A stretch of DNA of 64,000 nt from Heyndrickxia shackletonii (GTDB taxonomy: Bacteria; Bacillota; Bacilli; Bacillales; Bacillaceae_C), in NCBI RefSeq assembly GCF_001420715.1, contig NZ_LJJC01000004.1, positions 1,158,519 through 1,222,518 of the forward strand. The letters are read 5' to 3'. The position numbers were made by a program, and so were the translations under genes. The notes under the pieces are model-generated. The model saw only the letters and a program-made list of their open reading frames with translations, searched no databases and was not told where the DNA came from. This document shows, piece after piece, positions 61,163 to 64,000 of this stretch (position 1 is its first letter; the number at the start of each line of letters is the position of its first letter).

Positions 61163-62935
61163 ATGAAAAAGCTTTGGCTCCGTATTTCGCTCACATTCTT
61201 AATCCTTTTGTTTTTTGTTTTACTGGCAATGGGTTTTTTTATTGCGGATATGATGAAAAAAACTTATATGGATATGACACGGCAACAATTATTGCAGGAT
61301 GCCAATTTAGTGTCAAAAGTGATCGATGTATCCAATGTTACGAATGATAATCCTTCCTTACAAAAATCGGTGGAACGTTTTTATGCAAAAAATCAGCCGA
61401 GGATTACCATCATAAATACCTCCGGAAAGGTTTTAGCTGATTCAGAGGATGATCCAAGTAAAATGGAAAATCACTCTAACCGACCGGAGTTTAAAAATGT
61501 GGTGGAACAGCATAAAAAGATGGGGGAATCCGTTCGTTATAGTCATACATTGGGATTTAATATGATGTACATGGCGATCCCCATTCAGCAAAACCATAAG
61601 ATTATCGGTGTTATACGCGCTGCCTATACATTAGGAAAAATCGAACAGGCTATCGTGAAGCTTTGGATTAGCCTTGGACTTGCTATGGGAGTTACGCTTA
61701 TTTTGTCCAGTATCATTGGTATAAAATTAGCAAAGGGCATTTCCCGTCCTATTGAGGATATTATCCATGTTGCAAGAAAATTATCCGAAAACGACTATAG
61801 CAGCAGGGTTCGTTTAAAAACGTCGGGTGAAATAAGAGAATTGTCTCACGCAATAAATGTTTTAGCCATCAGTTTGCAAAAACAAATGAATGAAATTCGT
61901 GAAAATCAGCAACGTTTAACTGGTGTGTTGACCAATATGGTCAGCGGTGTGATGTTAATCCATCCTAACGGCAGAATTGCGCTTGTCAATCCGGCTATGG
62001 AACAAATCATTGGAGCAAAAGCATCTGATTTAACAGGAAAGCTGCATATCGAAGCGGGAAAAAGCTTTGGTTTAAGCCAATTAATTGAACGTTCTTTAAA
62101 ACTGGGCATTAAAATTCATGAAGAGGTGTCTATCTATTTTCCAAAGGAAAGGATATTAGATGCACATTTTGCGCCACTTTTAGGTGTTGACGGAGATATT
62201 AATGGGGTTATTACCGTTTTGCATGATATTACAGATATAAGGCGCCTAGAAAAAATGCGAAGTGAATTCGTCGCAAATGTTTCCCACGAACTGAAAACAC
62301 CTGTAACGTCAGTAAAGGGCTTTGCAGAAACCTTACTGGATGGAGCTATGTATGATGAAAAATTATGTAGGTCCTTTCTGCAGATTATTTACGATGAAAG
62401 TGATCGTTTACATCGTTTAATTGCAGATATCTTACATTTATCAAAAATCGAGCAGCACCAGCTTCCGTTACATCCGGAAATTATCAATATCGTGGATGTT
62501 ATCAATGAAACAGTAGAAACACTGCAAGAAGAAGTGAGTAAGAAGGATATTGATATAAAGCTTCCTGATACTAAGGAACTATATATGGAAGCGGAAAAAG
62601 ATCGCATTAGGCAAATCATTTTAAATTTAGTTGCCAATGCTATTACTTACACTCCAGAGCATGGGATGATTGAAATAAATGTGGAAGAAAAAGCTTCCGA
62701 TGTAAAATTGATTGTAAAAGATACAGGCATAGGCATTGCGGAAAAGGACCTTCCAAGAATCTTCGAGCGATTTTACCGGGTGGATAAAGCACGTTCCAGA
62801 AATTCCGGTGGAACAGGACTCGGATTAGCAATTGTAAAGCATCTTGTTGAATCTCATCGCGGAGTTATTGAAGTGGAAAGTCAAGAAGGAAAAGGAACAC
62901 AATTTACTATTACATTACCGAAGAAACAATCATGA
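61163..62935 (+). CDS. phoR: Phosphate-starvation sensor kinase PhoR
   Basis: A 590-residue membrane kinase. Helices at about 8-28 and 165-188 bracket an extracellular Cache-like domain. HAMP (about 190-242), PAS (about 250-360; NMVSGVMLIHPNGRIALVNPA), the dimerisation domain with His375 (NVSHELKTPVTSVKGF) and the HATPase domain (NLVANAITYTP, DTGIGI, GTGLGLAIVKH) follow. This order is that of Bacillus PhoR. Two bases separate it from phoP. In Bacillus its trigger is linked to wall teichoic acid intermediates rather than phosphate directly. Confidence 0.93.
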   Translation: MKKLWLRISLTFLILLFFVLLAMGFFIADMMKKTYMDMTRQQLLQDANLVSKVIDVSNVTNDNPSLQKSVERFYAKNQPRITIINTSGKVLADSEDDPSKMENHSNRPEFKNVVEQHKKMGESVRYSHTLGFNMMYMAIPIQQNHKIIGVIRAAYTLGKIEQAIVKLWISLGLAMGVTLILSSIIGIKLAKGISRPIEDIIHVARKLSENDYSSRVRLKTSGEIRELSHAINVLAISLQKQMNEIRENQQRLTGVLTNMVSGVMLIHPNGRIALVNPAMEQIIGAKASDLTGKLHIEAGKSFGLSQLIERSLKLGIKIHEEVSIYFPKERILDAHFAPLLGVDGDINGVITVLHDITDIRRLEKMRSEFVANVSHELKTPVTSVKGFAETLLDGAMYDEKLCRSFLQIIYDESDRLHRLIADILHLSKIEQHQLPLHPEIINIVDVINETVETLQEEVSKKDIDIKLPDTKELYMEAEKDRIRQIILNLVANAITYTPEHGMIEINVEEKASDVKLIVKDTGIGIAEKDLPRIFERFYRVDKARSRNSGGTGLGLAIVKHLVESHRGVIEVESQEGKGTQFTITLPKKQS

Positions 62936-62968
62936 GGACTAATCTATTCGATAGATGGTCCTTTTTTT
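62935..62968 (+). terminator. Terminator of phoPR
   Basis: AGGACT...ATCTAT pairs with ATAGAT...GGTCCT around TCG with one bulge, followed by seven T. It overlaps the phoR stop codon and keeps phoPR and pst transcription separate. Confidence 0.8.
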
Positions 62969-63096
62969 GTATACACATATAGGTCTCTTGTTCTAATTCG
63001 GGCCATTCAAGGGCAATTTCGTGCCGTTCCATACTGTTTTCGGTCTGTTCAATGAACATCACCATTATTTCAACCCGAAAAACAAGCTTTAACGCC

Positions 63097-63135
63097 TTTA
63101 CAAACTCTTAACAATTCATTAATACCACATTAACA
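63097..63135 (+). promoter_or_regulatory. Four-repeat Pho box upstream of pstS
   Basis: TTTACA (63097), TTAACA (63108), TTAATA (63119) and TTAACA (63130) recur with 5-base gaps, an exact 11-base period. This matches the PhoP dimer pair TT(A/T)A(C/T)A-N5 arrangement. It lies 62 bases before the pstS ATG. Confidence 0.85.
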
Positions 63136-63196
63136 CCCTAGTAGTATCTTAAACTTGTAAGGTTGATAATCCAAAATTACTAGGGGGCACAAACAA

Positions 63197-64000
63197 ATGA
63201 GAAAAAGATTAGTAGCAATGCTAGGAATGTTATTAATGTTTGCTTTTATAGCAGCAGGATGTGGAAACGGTAATTCTACAAATTCTAATGCTTCCTCATC
63301 TAATAACAATAGCGATGGAAATAAAAAAGAAGCAGTGAGTGGTTCTATTACAGCAGTTGGATCTACAGCGATACAACAACTTGTAGAACAGGCTGCTAGT
63401 CAATATATGGGTGAAAATGCCGGAACTACTATTAACGTTCAAGGTGGCGGTAGTGGGACAGGTATTAGTAAAGTTTTTGAAGGTGCCGTTGACATTGGTA
63501 ACTCTGACGTATTTGCTGAAGAAAAAGGTGTAGATGCAAGTAAACTTGTTGATCATAAAGTAGCTGTAGTTGGAATGGGCCCTGTTGTTAACAAGGATAC
63601 TGGCGTTAAGGATATTAAAAAAGATGATTTAATTAAAATATTCACTGGAAAAATCACGAACTGGAAAGAAGTTGGCGGTAAAGATGAAAAAATCGTCATC
63701 ATCAACCGTGCTGAAGGATCTGGTACAAGAGCCGTATTTGAAAAAACGGCATTAGATGGTGCAACTCCAGTGAAATCACAAGAACAAGATTCATCAGGTA
63801 CAGTACAAAAAATTGTCAGCCAAACTCCAGGTGCGATTAGTTATCTAGCATTCTCTTATTTCAATGATACTATCCAGCCATTAAAAGTAGATGGAGTAGA
63901 GCCAACGCAAGCAAATGTAGAAACAAACGATTGGAAAATTTGGGCTTATGAACATATGTATACAAATGGTGAACCAAAAGGACTTACAAAATCCTTCTTA
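63197..64000 (+). CDS. pstS: Phosphate-binding lipoprotein PstS (partial, runs off the window)
   Basis: The first 268 residues are present and the frame is open at the window edge. A signal peptide with lipobox IAAGC puts the acylated cysteine at about residue 22, followed by a Ser/Asn-rich linker. The binding domain has ITAVGSTAIQQLVE, GGGSGTGISKVFEGAVDIGNSD and INRAEGSGTRAVFEK, where SGTGI and GSGTR are phosphate ligands. AGGGGGCA lies 9 bases before the ATG. A Pho box stands in the promoter and phoPR is just upstream. The pstCAB permease and ATPase genes are expected beyond 64000. Confidence 0.95.
   Translation, partial: MRKRLVAMLGMLLMFAFIAAGCGNGNSTNSNASSSNNNSDGNKKEAVSGSITAVGSTAIQQLVEQAASQYMGENAGTTINVQGGGSGTGISKVFEGAVDIGNSDVFAEEKGVDASKLVDHKVAVVGMGPVVNKDTGVKDIKKDDLIKIFTGKITNWKEVGGKDEKIVIINRAEGSGTRAVFEKTALDGATPVKSQEQDSSGTVQKIVSQTPGAISYLAFSYFNDTIQPLKVDGVEPTQANVETNDWKIWAYEHMYTNGEPKGLTKSFL

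Overview
This AT-rich window is a chromosomal segment of an aerobic, motile, low-GC Gram-positive rod of the family Bacillaceae. The evidence is the set of Bacillus-type genes (minJ, ctpB, bcrC, phoPR-pstS, ktrAB, hssRS), an S-box (SAM-I) riboswitch, GGAGG-type ribosome binding sites, frequent TTG/GTG starts and many hairpin-plus-T-run terminators. I cannot name the species. I see no prophage, insertion sequence, CRISPR array, tRNA or rRNA.

Layout. 0-8.4 kb: an alpha-glucan or malto-oligosaccharide utilisation locus (LacI repressor, GH13 alpha-glucosidase, debranching-type hydrolase, sugar-binding lipoprotein, two permeases, no ATPase). The repressor gene and the binding-protein gene carry the same double operator. 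8.7-12.4 kb: an HssRS-like haem-sensing two-component system and cardiolipin synthase. 12.5-17.6 kb: methionine biosynthesis (a stand-alone cystathionine synthase/lyase gene, then an S-box riboswitch controlling metY-metX and a short homoserine dehydrogenase without an ACT domain). 17.6-18.1 kb: two copies of an inverted-repeat module. 18.3-23.1 kb: ctpB, minJ and a GT-C mannosyltransferase-like protein. 23.2-25.4 kb: a thioesterase and an acyl-CoA ligase, followed by a third copy of the repeat module. 25.6-28.4 kb (minus strand): amino acid permease, LysE-type exporter, SpeG.

28.5-40.5 kb: two methyl-accepting chemotaxis proteins, both with sigma-D-like promoters, flank ktrAB and an ArsB/NhaD-type transporter. 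Next come a small secreted DUF2680 protein, a c-di-GMP riboswitch upstream of a PAS-GGDEF protein, and a TetR regulator divergent from a DHA2 drug exporter. 40.7-59.7 kb is dominated by the cell envelope: a membrane-anchored phosphoesterase, two UgtP-like glycosyltransferases, gtaB, a YkoS/YkoT-like glycosylation pair, an acyltransferase, a CsbB-like transferase with GtrA, an ECF sigma/anti-sigma/bactofilin-like operon, a polysaccharide deacetylase, a DedA-PAP2 fusion and bcrC with a sigma-M-type promoter. An alkyltransferase-like protein and a CzrA-cadA metal efflux pair lie inside this block. 59.8-64 kb: a 7Fe ferredoxin, phoPR, and the start of pstS behind a four-repeat Pho box.

Themes. 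Several loci look internally regulated: LacI acting on its own cluster, a c-di-GMP sensor in front of a c-di-GMP synthase gene, CzrA with CadA, and PhoPR next to a Pho-box promoter. The least explained sequence is non-coding: a four-unit inverted-repeat module with about 50-nt spacing, found twice at 17.7-18.1 kb and once at 25.5 kb, and a second family of intergenic repeats.
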